Assembly (NCBI GenBank): GCA_022376515.1
Contig: WTXI01000022.1
Location: forward strand, 1-64,000
From: Lactifluus volemus
Taxonomy: Eukaryota; Basidiomycota; Agaricomycetes; Russulales; Russulaceae
Direction: 5' to 3'
Length of the DNA stretch: 64,000 nt
The translations under genes were made by a program, and so were the position numbers. This document shows, piece after piece, positions 36,801 to 49,346 of this stretch (positions are counted from its first letter, which is position 1; each line of letters opens with the position of its first letter). The notes beneath the pieces were generated by a model. The model saw only the letters and a list, made by a program, of their open reading frames with translations, ran no database searches and had not been told where the DNA came from.

Positions 36801-39800
36801 TCGTCAAAATCATCGAAGGATCTTATCTCAACCCGAGAGAAACACCGTTCGGTAATTCAGCGCGTAGCGATGTCCGTGGTACTTGATGGCATAGACGTCC
36901 TCATGTTACCTCATATCCTCAACTTTGCCCAGAGTCTTGTCCGGCTGCACAAGCGATCAAGAAACGCGACTCCAATTTCGCCATCTAGCTCACCTCCGCA
37001 TCCGACTTGGAGAAGTACATTCTTAGTTGATGCGACACTGTCCATCCATGCACTGCGGTTCCAGGTAGCAGCCGAAAACTTAATCGTCGCGTATATTGTG
37101 TCCCACCTCGGCTTCGTCTCTTCTGTGTATGCCCGTCCCCACCCGAATTCTCAAGGCCGCCCGGACTTGTCCACAAACGCATCCCTTTTCTTTGACTCTG
37201 TAGCCCTGGAAGCTCGGTCATCCACAGATTATAGCTCTGCATCCCCACAGGATATCCTGGCAGAGCTATCCGTCAAGAAAACTGGCATGAGCTGTGCCTT
37301 CCGCCACGAGTCAGCCTTCAGTCCGAGTGTTCGTGGAGCGTTGGTGGTGGGCTGTTTACAACTCAGTGTCCCTCGGAGCGCTATTCGCTTGAGTAGGTTT
37401 ATCGAAGAATGGAAGGCGGATTATCTCCCGCATTTCGAACAGACTATTCACGCCTTGGTGTCGGAGTTGCAGCAAGAACCTACCACCCAGCCATCTCCAA
37501 AAAGTGTTCAGCGTAGAATCCCAATCACGAATTTTCAAGTTTCGATAGGATCCTGCGGCGTTTTTCTCCACGTCCTTCCTGGCACGTGGTTGTCATGGGA
37601 GCTAATCGACACGCTAGCCTACCTCAAACTAGGGGCAGACACGGTTCACCCACGCCAGCTGATTTCACTTTTCGGTCTCCGATTTTCCTCGCAGCGAATC
37701 AGTATCGCTTCACTCTCGGGGGGAAAGGCGCTGGAAGATGCATCGGAAGGGGGTAGCCTCAAAGTCGAACTTCCACCGATGACTATCACCGGCACATACG
37801 AGAATCATGGCATCCATGTGTTGGCATCCGCTGGTTTTTTTTCGGTGACAGTCAAGCCGTCGTATTGGGATACCTTGCTTTCAGTACAGCAGAAGTTCGG
37901 AAATGATATCAACGATCTACTCCACGTTCTCGCAGACGCACGTGCGAAGAGACCGCCGTCGCAAAAAACAGCCAAGTCGCCTCCCTCTCCGTCACGATTA
38001 TGCTTACAGAGCGGGGCGTTTAAAGCCAGCGGGTTCCAGATTGGTTTAGAAGGCCACTCGTCAACACTGCTATTCGAGTGCCAAGATATCTCCGGTTGTT
38101 TGAAAGGCGGGGATAGCAAAGGCAAAGGGAAATTTTGGCAGCTCGATGTCACAGGGTTGGCTCTGTCTCTCGTACCCAGAGCGTACGCTATCGCGAAATC
38201 GAAGTCCGGAAAATTCGATGGAAGACGTTGTTCGGCTTTCGTTGTAATCGACTGCAAAGCGGAAGTCGATCAGCGAAGTACTCAGAAATGCTTGCGGATC
38301 AAGGTTTCTAAGATTCACGCGGTAATGCAACCTAGCTCTATTGGGGAAATTGGTGACTTCGTCGATCACCTTCAGGCATGTGTCGCCTCATTTCCCTTGG
38401 GATGTGTACTTAAAACTCTCAAACAGGTTGACGTTCTTGGCCGGAAGGACGAGCGCGTTCGCGAACTTGCCACATTCAAGGAGAAGGCGCAAACCATCAT
38501 GGGGACGTTTGGGGTCAAGGACAGGGACTCCACTTCTCACAACAGCATCACGTGGTTCAAACACTTTGCTATTGTCTTCAGCGTCAGTGACGTTGGAGTC
38601 GCATTTCCCCTTGCACTGGATAGCAGAGCCGAGCTTTCCCTTCGCAAATCTTATCAGCCCCCTGCCATCCCTGCCTTCCTGTTCTCAGTTAAAACTGTCG
38701 AATTTGTGGATAAGAACACGGGCTACAGTCAATTTGTCATGAAGGATTTTTCATTCCAGTTTGTCGATCGGTCAGTGACTCTTCAGTGGATTGTTTCACA
38801 TTATAGGGTTCATAGTCATTGACTCTCTAGATTCCGGCAGTCTGTACCTGAAGACTTTATCGGGGATGGACGCCGGACTCGAAACCGTCTTGTCTATCCT
38901 GATATGACCGCTCAGGTGCGAACTGAACTATCAGCGGACTCGCGTCACATTCGCGTGGGCGCAAATATTAGTGGATTCATCTTGGAAGTTGAACCCTCCA
39001 TCGCGGACCACGTTTCTTCTCTTATTGATGTGTACAGGAGGGGAAAGGAACGTGTTGATCGATTTGCGGTGAACGCCCCACACAGTACCATAGTCCAAGA
39101 TTTAAGGCAAGCCAAAAAAGGGAGGCTTCCGAGACCGATGAGACAAATCCACCCACCTCTAGCATCCTCCTATCCATGGTATTTCTCAGTGGGAAAGTTC
39201 GCATGCACAGCCACGGTGTTGCCCCCAAAACAACCTCCTACTATGATACACAGCACAGCCCGCTTCCTGCATCGTCCTTTGAATCTTTCAATCTCCCTAT
39301 GCTGTCTGTCTGGGGAGAATACCGTGCGACTCTGGCGTCACGAAGGCGCGCGGCTGACGCGAACGGGGACCCATCATCCCTCGTCCTCAAGTCCACAGTC
39401 CACTCGAGCGAAAATACTTTACGGCCAGATTTGCTACCATTTATAACTGATCTTGTCAATCGTATCGAACGTCGCATGCGCACGACGAGCCCTAGCAACT
39501 CGTCCACCCGAGCCGCTGTCTCCGCTGTCCCTCCCGAACTTACCTCCTCACATGATAGTCTGCTAATCTCGGGCCTTCAAATTACCCTCGCTCTGCGCAT
39601 AGATCAATCAAAGCTACAGCTTACGTGCCAACCGGATGTTAATGTCATTGCGGGTGTTTATTGGGATAGTGGAGGATTCCTTTTGAACGTCTCCAACGCC
39701 GGTCGACGAATTTCATTCATAGGGAATGTTGGAGGATTAACCGTCGGACTTAAGCACGGATTCCTCAGTGAAGATTGTGTTCGCCTTGACGCTCGCAATC

Positions 39801-41889
39801 TGGCCTTCTCTACAACCTTTACTGGCGCCAACAAAAGTATGGGATTAGACGTGAGCTCAATGTCCGTGGTCGTCGATACGGAGGTATCAGGAGGCCTACG
39901 TTTCTCGCGGTTCCAGATGTGCTCTGCTTCAAAGCCGTGTGGCTAGATCGCATACCAGTGCTCAGCGCGAGTGTTACCAGTGAACCTGCTGCTGATAGCC
40001 TGTTATCGACCAAAATTCCACCGGTTCCTGGAGCCGTGCGAACAAAAAGCGATTTCACGACCGTAATTCTGGTCCGTATCCGGCGTATAGGGCTTGATGT
40101 GGACCTTGGACAATCCATATCATCTGTGAGGATGGATATGCTGGATGTAACCCTCAATAGTAAGATCGAAGAGATGCGCGCGGAACTTTCGATGTACATC
40201 GGTGAACTCACCATGTCGGCCACTGGCAACATTTCGGGACACGCACGTATTCCCGATTTCTCGTTTAACACCATGCGCCGCAAGGCGCTTGCAATAGACC
40301 CTTCTAACCTATCAGAGGAGCCTAGAATGTTGGACATGTCATTGCGTTGTGGCAACCTGGAGATGGCGCTTGAATCTGACTATCAGAAGATATTGCACCT
40401 CTGGTAAGTTGCGTACTTCTTCAAAATCTCATCCTTCTCATCTCCCGTCCAGGTCCGAACCACTCAACATTAGTGTGTGGGATGACTGGTCCCAGATGTC
40501 TCCCCAAGTGGCCGTTCTGGATCAATTACAGCGCCTATCCTTCACGGTCTCTGGTACCGAACTCATTGCCGTGGGCACCGTGGGCACCATACCCAAGCTT
40601 TTTTCCTATGGCTCCCGCTTCAGAGCGAATCTTCAGGTGCAGCGGGAGGGCGCCGCGCGAGAGTCAAACGCATTCCGCATAGCCCGGTCACCCAAGCCAG
40701 ACAACCCACTCTCCGCCTTTGCCAATGCTATGCTCCAAACCGCGCGTACACGACTACGGGAAAAGGAACACAATTTGTCATATGTTGTGCAACAGCGGAT
40801 GCAATTCTCACTCGGGTCTTTGAGGCTCATCGTCTTCCCGAGAACGATGGGAGACAATGAGATTGCGTCGTTCAGTGTGACTGAGCTACGTGCAGATCTT
40901 GACCTCATTGTCGAGTCCAGCGATCTTCCAGCGAAACGGAATTTGCGTCTCGCATTTTCCGGCATCTCAACTTCTCGCATCGGGCCGCTCAGTCTCGGTG
41001 TGATCGCCAACGTCCGAACGGATGTGCGGGAATGGCTCAAGTCTTTGCGGAAAGAAACGTCTGTCTCGACGATCTTCGAGCTGCCCGCAATGGACATGGA
41101 GATGGAAAGCGAGGAAACTGGTGGAGTCCTCGAATATGACTTCAAGTCACAGTTTGCTCGGAGGGACACAACTGCGGGACGGAGGGAGGATATCTTCATC
41201 ACACTGAATGTGGCGTTGTACTCCTGGCTCACTCTTTTGCGTAAGAATCTTGCGCGCGAGATGAACCAGGTTCGGGACTCGCTTGACCGTCGCCCAGTTC
41301 CTGGGCTTCAAACGTCAACCCCTTCAGGCATATCAACACCGACACGCCGACGCACAGTCACCGAATCTTCTCCCCCGGACATAGCTTCTCTCTCTGTAAC
41401 GAGCGATTTTCCTGCATTACCCCGGTCACCACGGGGGCCAAGCCGCTCCGATGCTGCAGTGGAAAGGCGTCACAGAGGAGCGCTCTCTGTGTCTGCGATA
41501 CCAAGTAGACCCGACATCCATACGCTCTCACCGCCAGACTTTATCGCATCCGTTCGTGACACATCGGCGCTAATGGGCGAGATTGTGGATCGCCCTCCAG
41601 CGAGCAGGCTCCTCCGAGCCCTATCGCGTCTACAACCTCTTCCTTAGGACATCCCCAGAGCCTTGTTTATAAGCCAAAACATCGGCGTATCGAACGACTT
41701 CATATGCGACAGTTAGGCGAAGCGACGCCGGACGTGATGCATCCATTCTTCACAAAAAGATCAGGCTTCAATCTCGAAGATGCATTGCCGCAATTCGTGC
41801 ACGAATACGCGACGATGCCAGTTGAAGAGATAATGCGCGCACTGTTAAGGCTGTACACCCAGCAGTTGAGCTATTCGGCGCCTCAATAG
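30815..41889 (+). CDS. CSF1: CSF1, bridge-like lipid transfer protein (BLTP1 family)
   Basis: Very large protein (about 3,000 residues) of the CSF1/tweek/KIAA1109 group, hydrophobic-groove proteins that carry lipids between membranes at ER contact sites. The start at 30815 (MVDAHFLVAN) opens an N-terminal membrane anchor (ILAVIGLLFYIIYWNRVLAV), followed by the RBG-type start IGSLHISLVAGRVLLKDFSY and WQYWIRSL. The middle includes the family stretch GGFLRYGPWADRQR. The largest exon is 35739-38780. The end at 41889 has the conserved KHRRIERL, LGEATPDVMHPFFTK, GFNLEDALPQFVHEYA tail. About 20 introns are needed; the first (30963-31011) is GC-AG. Single-base frame breaks occur at 39114-39119 (A6), near 39916, and within about 41590-41625; the protein is family-like on both sides of each. 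Confidence 0.88.
30963..31011 (+). other. GC-AG intron in CSF1
   Basis: To join WIRI to GSLHISL the donor must be phase 1, G|GCGCGT, with acceptor TTCCAG (49 nt). The nearby GTAATC donor gives the wrong phase and breaks the conserved sequence. Confidence 0.65.
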
Positions 41890-41994
41890 ACGGCTAGATT
41901 AATTTATTACTATCACGTTGGTTTAGTTCTTGTCATTACACTATATCTATTGCATTGACGGGCTAGGTATGATAGGTACATGAGTGGTAGTGAG

Positions 41995-42954
41995 CTACTT
42001 TGACCCGCCCACATTAAAAACGCTGAGCAGCGCAAAGCAGCCATAAAGTAGTCCGACAGGGTAGGCAACGAGAAGACGCTGGTCGGACATACGCAGAACA
42101 GCAACAAAGATACCAGATGCTGCATAAGTACACCAGACAATTGATAGGGAGGAGAGCAGGTAACCTATCATTCCACTGCGAACTGCATGTCAGTAATAGA
42201 AGGCAGCTGAAAGGAATAGTTACCTACTCCAAGGTGACAATAACGCTGAGTGCGCCAACGCCGACCATAGGCAAGAGGCAGTACCCGAGCACGGAGAGAA
42301 CACGATATGCGTCAATGCCCTGCTCCGACATCAGGTTAAGGAGGCAATAAAGGCTGACGGAGCCTAGTAGTGCAAGACCATAGATGTACCCGAACTGTGG
42401 CTTTCCGGACTGTGAAGTGTCAGAGCGTGGTGAACATGCCGCGTGGCAGCTGAACGTACGAAAAGAAGAAACGTGGCAAAACAGAAGCAAAAGATGAGTG
42501 GTCCGGCAAGGTCTGCGTCATCCATGATGTGGTCTTCAACACGACGAAAGGGATTTAAAACCGTCATGGACTTGGCTTTTATATGAGAAAAGTTTATGCC
42601 AAGTTCTGCGGGACGAAAAGGCGAATACGTAGTGTGGTGAGAAAGAGACACAGAACGGGTCACAAGGATGGACGCACCCTCGAGTAATGGAGGTTCGCCC
42701 TCGAACCCGCCAGTACCAAACGCGGTCCACCAGCCCCCAGCGGGCTGAATGCTACCGGTGTACCCTGACGCCCCGGGCTGCACTATGGAACCTTGCGCAG
42801 GCGCGGCATTGCCTTCGAGACTGGAGCGGGAACCTGGGTAGAAGGAGGATTGGTCGTAAAATTGGAGAGGCATGTTTGGTTGATTTCCGGGTCCATAGTA
42901 GGCATTTTGTGAGGAGGAAGCTGCATAGGCTGCGTTGTCCTGCCACATTGTCAT
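41995..42954 (-). CDS. YIP1: YIP1 / YIPF5 Golgi membrane protein
   Basis: Yip1 binds Rab GTPases of the Ypt1/Ypt31 class and acts in ER-to-Golgi vesicle formation. Start ATG at 42954 (MTMWQDNAAYAASSS) with a Tyr/Gln/Pro-rich cytosolic N-terminus. Introns 42677-42606, 42459-42410 and 42227-42176 join PPLLE to ELGINFSHIKAKSMTVLNPF, FLLF to SGKPQFGYIYG, and VTL to DGMIGYLLSS. The Yip1 signature is complete: HIMDDADLAGPL, FGYIYGLALLG, and VLSVLGYCLLPMV. Five membrane helices are visible. TAG at 41995-41997. The gene is convergent with CSF1 (105 bp between stops) and divergent from NSA2. Confidence 0.92.
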
Positions 42955-43037
42955 TTGAGTGTTGAGCTAAGCTGGATTCAGTGACTAACGCCTTTATTTG
43001 TAGCGTGTTTGTCCACCTCTCACTCCTTGCTTGCCAT
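42955..43037. promoter_or_regulatory. 83-bp shared divergent promoter, YIP1 / NSA2
   Basis: This is the shortest head-to-head gap in the window. No TATA box is seen. The 5' UTRs must be very short or the transcripts overlap. Confidence 0.6.
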
Positions 43038-44087
43038 ATGGTGCGCATGCGTATATCTCACCTCGGCCTCACCTTTACTGATCGTTGACAATTGAATACA
43101 GCCTCAGGTACTTTGTTTGTACAATCCCTCAATTTTTTTCTCTAATTACCTCCTTTAGAATGAGTATATCGAGGAGCACATCAAGCGGCACGGTCGCCGA
43201 TTAGATTACTACGAACGCAAGTATGTTTCCCATCGCCTCCATCCCCTTTGCTTGCTTATCTTACATAGACGCAAGCGCGAAGCTCGTGCTGTCCACCGAC
43301 AGTCCTCTGTTGCGCAAAAAGCTTTTGGTCTCAAAGCTAAGCTTCTTCACGCGAAACGACATGCTGAGAAGGTACAACTCAAGAAGACCCTCAAGGCCCA
43401 TGACGAACGAAATGTCAAGCAAAAGGACTCCTCTAATGTACCTGAAGGCGCTCTCCCTACGTTCTTGCTCGACCGCGAAGGACAAAAGGACGCCAAGGCG
43501 CTGTCTACCGCGATCAAGCAAAAGAGAAAGGATAAGGCGGCCAAGTATGCTGTCCCTTTGCCCAAGGTTCGCGGAATCGCAGAAGATGAGATGTTCAAGG
43601 TAATGCGGACTGGAAAAAGCAAGAAGAAGTCTTGGAAGCGCATGGTCACCAAGGCTACCTTTGTTGGTGAAGGCTTCACACGAAAGCCTGTCAAAATGGA
43701 ACGCTTCGTAAGACCGATGGCCCTACGTTACAAAAAGGCTAATGTCACACATCGTGCGCTCTCCTTTCCCATTCGCTCGTTGTCATATGCTCATCGATTC
43801 CTGCGTAGCTGACCTCAAGGCGACCTTCCAGCTTCAAATTTTAGGTGTCAAGAAAAATCCTCAGTCTCCTATGTACACGCAGCTTGGTGTCCTCACTAAG
43901 GGGACTGTCATTGAAGTAAACGTGTCGGAACTCGGGATGGTCACCGCTGGTGGCAAAGTCGTGTTTGGCAAGTACGCCCAAGTCACGAACAACCCCGAAA
44001 ACGACGGCTGCATCAACGCTGTACTACGTGCGTCATCATCTTTATTCTCAGTTCGTTTAAATTTCTAACGGTGGAACAGTCGTCTGA
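43038..44087 (+). CDS. NSA2: Ribosome biogenesis protein NSA2
   Basis: Pre-60S assembly factor related to ribosomal protein eS8. The invariant N-terminus MPQNEYIE is recovered only by splicing: exon 1 is just the ATG (43038-43040), intron 43041-43101, a 6-nt exon CCTCAG (43102-43107), intron 43108-43158, then [20 protein letters not shown] fourth intron follows near 43218-43268. The family core is intact: [92 protein letters not shown], and [20 protein letters not shown]. Introns near 43753-43810 and 44030-44079 precede the final VLLV. TGA at 44085-44087. The family has an unusually strict end, also kept here. Confidence 0.93.
43102..43107 (+). other. 6-nt microexon of NSA2 (Pro-Gln)
   Basis: The upstream intron has donor ATG|GTGCGC and acceptor AATACAG. 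The downstream intron has donor GTACTT and acceptor CTTTAG. The six bases CCTCAG supply residues 2-3 (PQ) of the invariant MPQNEYIE. No unspliced ATG precedes CCTCAG. Confidence 0.8.
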
Positions 44088-44204
44088 TGGCTTTGATGTC
44101 TGCTTGGATGTGCTGTATTCTATCACCCAAAAAAAATTGACATAATTTATGCCGTAGCTACTTAGACCCTAACCTTAAATACGGTTCACTCTTGCACCCA
44201 AACC

Positions 44205-44871
44205 ATGTCCCATTCGCCATCACCTGCGCCTACTCCTGCCTCGGAGACGCGACATGCGCGAAATGCTCTCGAGAAACAACGCCAGCAGCTTGATCGCCTG
44301 CTCAAAGATCCCTCAAAGTTGGCAGCTATTCCTGCACCGCCAAAAGAGAAGGTCATACGACCTCCCCGTGAAATGATGAAGAATGTCCAAGGTTCAAGCG
44401 CTGGTGCTGGAAGCGGCGAGTTTCATGTTTATAAAGCCAGTCGACGGCGGGAGTACGAGCGGTTAAAATCACTCAATGATGACGCACAGAAAGTAAGCCT
44501 TTTGCAGTCCGCACTTTATTTCAATCAACCCCGTTCAACAGGAAAGTGTGTCGCGTGAATTCGAGGAGAGGAAGAGACAGCGTGAAGAGGAGGCCGAAGC
44601 AAAGACCGCGAAAAACCGCGCAAGAAGACAGAAAAAGAAAGAGCGGGCAAAGGGCACCAAGCCTGCAGAGGTTGCAGGGAAAGCCACAGGCGCAGGTGAA
44701 GAGCAAGTCTTGAAGAAGCGCAGGGTGGTGAATGGGAAGGAGCTCGTGTTCCGGAAACCGGGTGAGGAGAGCGAAGAAGGGAGGAGGATGAGGAAGGTCG
44801 CCAGGATGAGGAAGAGACTGGTCCGCAACCTGCACCAACAAGGCACGAACATGAACCTGCGTCGCCGCTAA
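44205..44871 (+). CDS. PRKRIP1-like (DUF1168) spliceosome-associated protein
   Basis: The DUF1168/PRKRIP1 family is found in late spliceosomal (C*/P) complexes in humans. Start ATG at 44205 (MSHSPSPAPTP). One 49-bp intron (44493-44541) joins NDDAQK to ESVSREFEERK. The diagnostic core is GAGSGEFHVYKASRRREYERL, followed by a long charged helix rich in Lys/Arg/Glu (AKTAKNRARRQKKKERAK), consistent with the single long helix of PRKRIP1. A Lys/Arg-rich C-terminus (RKVARMRKRLVRNL) follows. The stop is at 44869-44871. Length (about 205 residues) is near that of the animal protein. Confidence 0.85.
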
Positions 44872-45914
44872 CGTGATGATTTCAGAGACACCTACTATCG
44901 TGATTCATGAGGACGACTGACTGTTGGTGGTACGTCGTCGCTTTTTTCTAATTTACTTTTCTGAGGCTGTACTTCTCCGTGCTAGTGATGGATATTTGCT
45001 GTACTATTATTACCTTATCATGAATCTGACACCTCTTCCCCAGCAGTTTCTGGCCGCACGCTGCATCACTTCGAGGTAGGTGTTCTATCCATTTCTTGTG
45101 CGTTTCTCCAAGCAAGACAATTTCCTTGTCTGCTTTTCGCAAACAGGGCTTTCCGCGTCGCAGATGAGTACGAATCAGTCAATACGTATCATGACGTCCA
45201 CAGGGACTCGCGAAATGCTACTGGTTAACCTATATGTTACCTGTGATTGGACTTCTACATCCAAGACTACACAATAAAGATTTCCTGTGGTTGGTCACAA
45301 ACATCGTGACTCAAATGGGAGAGCACGTCTACCTCTACTCAAGATATAAAGGCCCTTTCCCCCGGCGGCTCTCGTACTAACGTGGCAAAGTTGCCTTCAC
45401 TTTCTCACGTGTCGGTATATATAACCCTTCACTCGACAGCCTCTTCTGTGTGGTCGTCATCGGTGAGCTGACGATAAGTCGTTTGGCCCCAAACGATAAC
45501 CGCCTCCAGCCAATGAGTGCATTAATGAGCGCTAAGCCTGTAATCCGATCGCCGACCAGTCACCCCTCCTTCCAACCCCACAGTCAAGTCCTCTTCGTAT
45601 GAGGCATAATAGCTTTTTTCGCTGACTGTTTAAGACTATCGGCGATGATGTCCTTTGCGTTGTCGGTTTCCAAACGACTAACTAAGTAGGTCAGACCAAC
45701 TTCTCGCCCTGGAAACGCTACGTAAGGGTTCGATGTAGGGGTGCCCCCCCGAATCCGATGTCAGAATTCTGGACAAGGTCTCCATCAGTGATTTTGAATG
45801 GAGCGCCACTGAGCAACGACACTCAGTAGATACTAGTAGTCTTCCCAAGCAACACGTGATGGGCCTATCTGTTAGCTCCTTGTGGAATAATAATACCATT
45901 TTCAGCCTCAGCCT
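44872..45914. other. Intergenic, about 1 kb
   Basis: No supported gene. It contains a CACGTG E-box near 45409 followed by TATATATAA (45416-45424), a CACGTG near 45855, and the RMT2 promoter. Short ORFs show no family resemblance. Confidence 0.5.
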
Positions 45915-47458
45915 ATGAGTACATATCAGTCCACAGACGGCGACGAGAAAAGGCCCACAGAAGATAGCGTCGTCGATGTTGGGGATACCGATCCGGACTA
46001 TGCAGAGGCCGACGACGACGAATTTGTTACCCAGGGCCGAGCGCTGATCAGCGCCATTCTCGAGTACGCGCCGATCGAGGATGTGCAAAAGTTGCTGGAC
46101 GATGATGCACCGCTTTGGTATCAAGACGAAGACGGGTGGTCGGCGCTGCACGCAGCTGCGAGCGTCCAAGACGCGGAGCTTGTTAAAAAGCTCCTTCAGC
46201 ACGGCGCATTGTGGAACTCTGGTAAACTAAATTAAAAACCACTCATTCTCTACGCCGGCGTGAACCACTAAGCTGGCTGCAGCGGACGACGGTGGGAACA
46301 CCGCAGGTGACATTGCACTTTCTCTCAATGACGAGGAGAGCTATCGTGCCATTCGGGACGCTGGTATCCGCTCTGGTGTGTGTATTTCATCTGTCCCTAT
46401 TACCCATCCATAAAACCGAAAAAAAAAAAACCCTGGAATATACAGAACTTATCCTGCAGTTGCTAGCCTCTCACGGCGCAGAGGCCGATGCGCTTGTGCT
46501 CAAAGAAGTGGATGACACAGTGTTGGGCTCCACTGACAAATTCTTATCATCGCGTCTCCGATTTACGATCGATGTGCACGGACAAGAGATTTGTCTACTT
46601 CAGAGCAACGATATCGAGATAGGCGTTATGATGGGTTGGGAGCGCGAGATCAGTGCGTTCCGCTTTCTGTTAATGCAAATGGGTGTTGCATGCTCAAGGG
46701 CGGGAGTATCTCAAGTGCAAGAAACGGTACGCAAGATGTGCGACGATCACCCTAATGCAGAGACGGGACTAAGAGTTTTGAACGTCGGTTTTGGTCTGGG
46801 GATCGTGGGTAGTATTTGCCTCGGGTGTCTTCTATGGCGACTCATCAAGCTTTTACCTGGGTAACACAGATCGATTCGTACTTCCAGGCACTGCCGGTTC
46901 CGCCATCGACGCATGTTATCATCGAACCTCACCCGGATGTTTTGAAGTACATGCGTGAACAAGGATGGTATGACAAGAAGGGTGTTATCATTCTTGAGGG
47001 AAAATGGCAAGACTTTGTGGACGCAAAGATCCTAGATGACGTGGTGTTCGACGTTGTGTACACCGACACCTTCTCAGAGGAATATGAAGGTAGTGGTTCC
47101 AATGACATCTATCGTCACGCCTGATAACTGTCTCACCTTTGAAGATTTGCGTCGCTTTTTCAACCATGTCCCAAAACTCCTCGCGGGTCCGGATGCCCGA
47201 TTCAGCTTCTTTAACGGTTTGGGAGCGACAAGTATGTTTTTTTACATTTTTTCTATATATTACTGACGGTGGGTGCTACTAGACGCCCTCTTCTACGATG
47301 TGTATACACACCTGGCTGAGCTTCACCTTGCCGAACTTGGGATTGACCTAGAATGGGATGATGTTGACGTTGCAACGCAAGAAGGGGTGCGATGGGGGAA
47401 CACTCAGGGGTATTTCTCTATGAGACTGTATAGACTACCGGTTGGGAGGAAAGTATGA
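45915..47458 (+). CDS. RMT2: Protein arginine N-methyltransferase 2 (RMT2)
   Basis: Type IV arginine methyltransferase; in yeast it methylates the delta nitrogen of an arginine in ribosomal protein L12 (uL11). Start ATG at 45915 (MSTYQSTDGDEKRP). The N-terminal part is the family's ankyrin-like region (EDGWSALHAAASVQDAELVK; ADDGGNTAGDIALSLNDEES). Next is the methyltransferase fold: GVMMGWEREI, LNVGFGLGI (SAM-binding glycine loop), THVIIEPHPDVLKYM, and FDVVYTDTFSEEYE. The C-terminal part (FNGLGATN, FYDVYTHLAELHL, VRWGNTQGYFSMRLYRLP) matches the family. About five short introns are required, among them 46223-46285 and 46378-46442 (both approximate). The stop is at 47456-47458. Confidence 0.9.
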
Positions 47459-47713
47459 TATCGTAGTTGCGTGGTCGCCATCGCTCAGTTGTGCCATATC
47501 AACGACATCTGATAACATCAAACCCGCGGGCGGAACTCTCCGGCTATTGCTGAGAGAGAAGTCCTCAACACAAAGCCATTCTCTCTCTGATCATTTCTCT
47601 CTTTCTATCATCACTCACAGACTGGTCTCTGTTCTCCTTCTTCCTCGACTCGACTGGCTCGAGATTCCACAACTGCCTTTCTTTTTTTCCAACTCAAACA
47701 CTGACATTCCGAG

Positions 47714-48759
47714 ATGAACGTTCCCGTCATCTATAAGCGGGCCCCAGGTCAAGTCGTTTATGTCCGTCCAAAAAAACTTGTCGTTTTGCGGTCCTACTTA
47801 CTCACCTACTCGTAGCATCTTGACCAGACGAGCCCAGTGCCTACTTTGCCGCACGAGCTGCACGAACATGTCAGTACTCTCCCACCATCATATCTTTCAA
47901 TTGTTCCCGTCATTGACTGTCGATCGTCATTGTAGGTCTCCGCTGCTGCATGGGCATCGCGCATACCCCAACTTATCCGCCTGAGCAAGCGCCATTATAA
48001 ACCAGCGTTTGAAATCATCTTCTTTATCTCCCTGTTCATGTGATTGTTGCACCCAACGTCGTCACATTGTAAATATACTGAATCACTGTATGCTTCATAG
48101 AACGACGATCACCGTTCCCGCGGCGGTGCGCGATATCATACTACCTTCGCTCGAGAAGAAAATGAAACGTCGCGAAGCACATCATCAGTCCAATTTCGTC
48201 GCCTTTGCCATTTTTATTGGCGTCGTACTCCTTTTCGCTGTGCCTTACGTCTCATGGAAGTGGATCGGTCAAAAACGTGCGACCGCTCTCGTCAAGCAAT
48301 GGCAGGCAGAGGACGCTCGCTTGCGCCCACCGGGGGCCTTCGTTCCCATCTGGACAGTGAACCTCTATGGCAATTTTTCATCTAGCGTGGTGCGTTAGCT
48401 GGCAAAAGCCCTTGTTCTCCTTGTCACGGCGACGAGCCTTGTTCAACCCCGTTTGTTCAGCGCCTCTCCATCACGACTCCTGACACGGCCGCACCATCGT
48501 ACTTCCATCCGGCAGCTTACATGCCCTCGGTACGTCGCTCGTCGTTCCCCGTCATCCCTTGTGCTGACCGGGTGGCAGTGGATCAACGGCCCCGTCGACC
48601 CCGGTGCGGTAACGGCTTTCCCGCGGCTAACCAAGGCTTTGAGAAGGGGCCATGTACGGCGAGCTCCCGTTGTACGGGGACAGAAACCACACCAGTGGGA
48701 CGACACTTCCACCTTATGTCGGTAACGGCGTGCGGCCATACACGGACGAGAAGGCTTGA
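47714..48759 (+). CDS. Hypothetical two-helix membrane protein
   Basis: Not recognised by name, but the sequence looks conserved. Start at 47714 (MNVPVIYKRAPGQVVY), then an intron near 47762-47815 and HLDQTSPVPTLPHELHEH, another intron, and SAAAWASRIPQLIRLSKRHY with a first hydrophobic segment (FEIIFFISLFM). A later exon gives SLEKKMKRREAHHQSNFVAF, a second helix (AIFIGVVLLFAVPYVSWKWI), and AEDARLRPPGAFVPIW. A further exon carries ITTPDTAAPSYFHPAAYMPS, then WINGPVDPGAV. Near the end two one-base shifts are needed, at a CCC run (48620-48622) and a GGGG run (48646-48649), to reach a tail containing ELPLYGD and the TGA at 48757. Either sequencing indels or early decay would explain this. Confidence 0.55.
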
Positions 48760-49346
48760 AAGATGTCAGAGGCTAGCCCAAGGGAGATACAATATCCGGG
48801 TTTCTTGCCTTAGGATTCAGCGGCGTGCGTCGAACGTTGCTTGTATCTCGTTCCAGTGTATTAGTGTGCTCGGTCTACACGTAAAATCCACCTCCTCTTA
48901 CACAGCTTCACTGTGTCAGAGAAGCGATGCAAACGTGAGTTGACCGTGGTGATACTCGAGCGTGGCGGACAATAAAATGAGATCGATAAACACATCGGCA
49001 TTTTTGCGCTCTGAATTCGGTGTTCCCATCGCACCTACACCGTGACAACGAGGTGTTCCAATAACTACGAATCGTTTGCCAAACTGGCTGAGACACTTGC
49101 GAAGCCTATGTGACATCGTCTAGGGAACGCTGAATTCACTCAAGCCGTTCGCTACATCGATAGTCATGTTGTACCATCTACTGTAACAGGTGTCCTGTCC
49201 AGCTCGGGCTTGCCGGCCACGCAAGTGGTCCCTGGTGGCAGTCGTATTCTGTCCGTTCCTGAGTCAGTCATGGTAGGATCGGCGACGAGGAGAACATCAA
49301 ATGTGGCCAAAATAAGATTTATTTTTTTGACGGTTTCCTTTTGACC
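48760..49346. other. Intergenic, about 590 bp
   Basis: 3' flank of the membrane-protein gene and the BET5 promoter. No coding signal, repeat or RNA gene was recognised. Confidence 0.5.

Noticed and set aside
45678..46202. Minus-strand ORF of 174 codons
   Set aside because: It overlaps the conserved N-terminal exon of RMT2 on the other strand and has no family resemblance.
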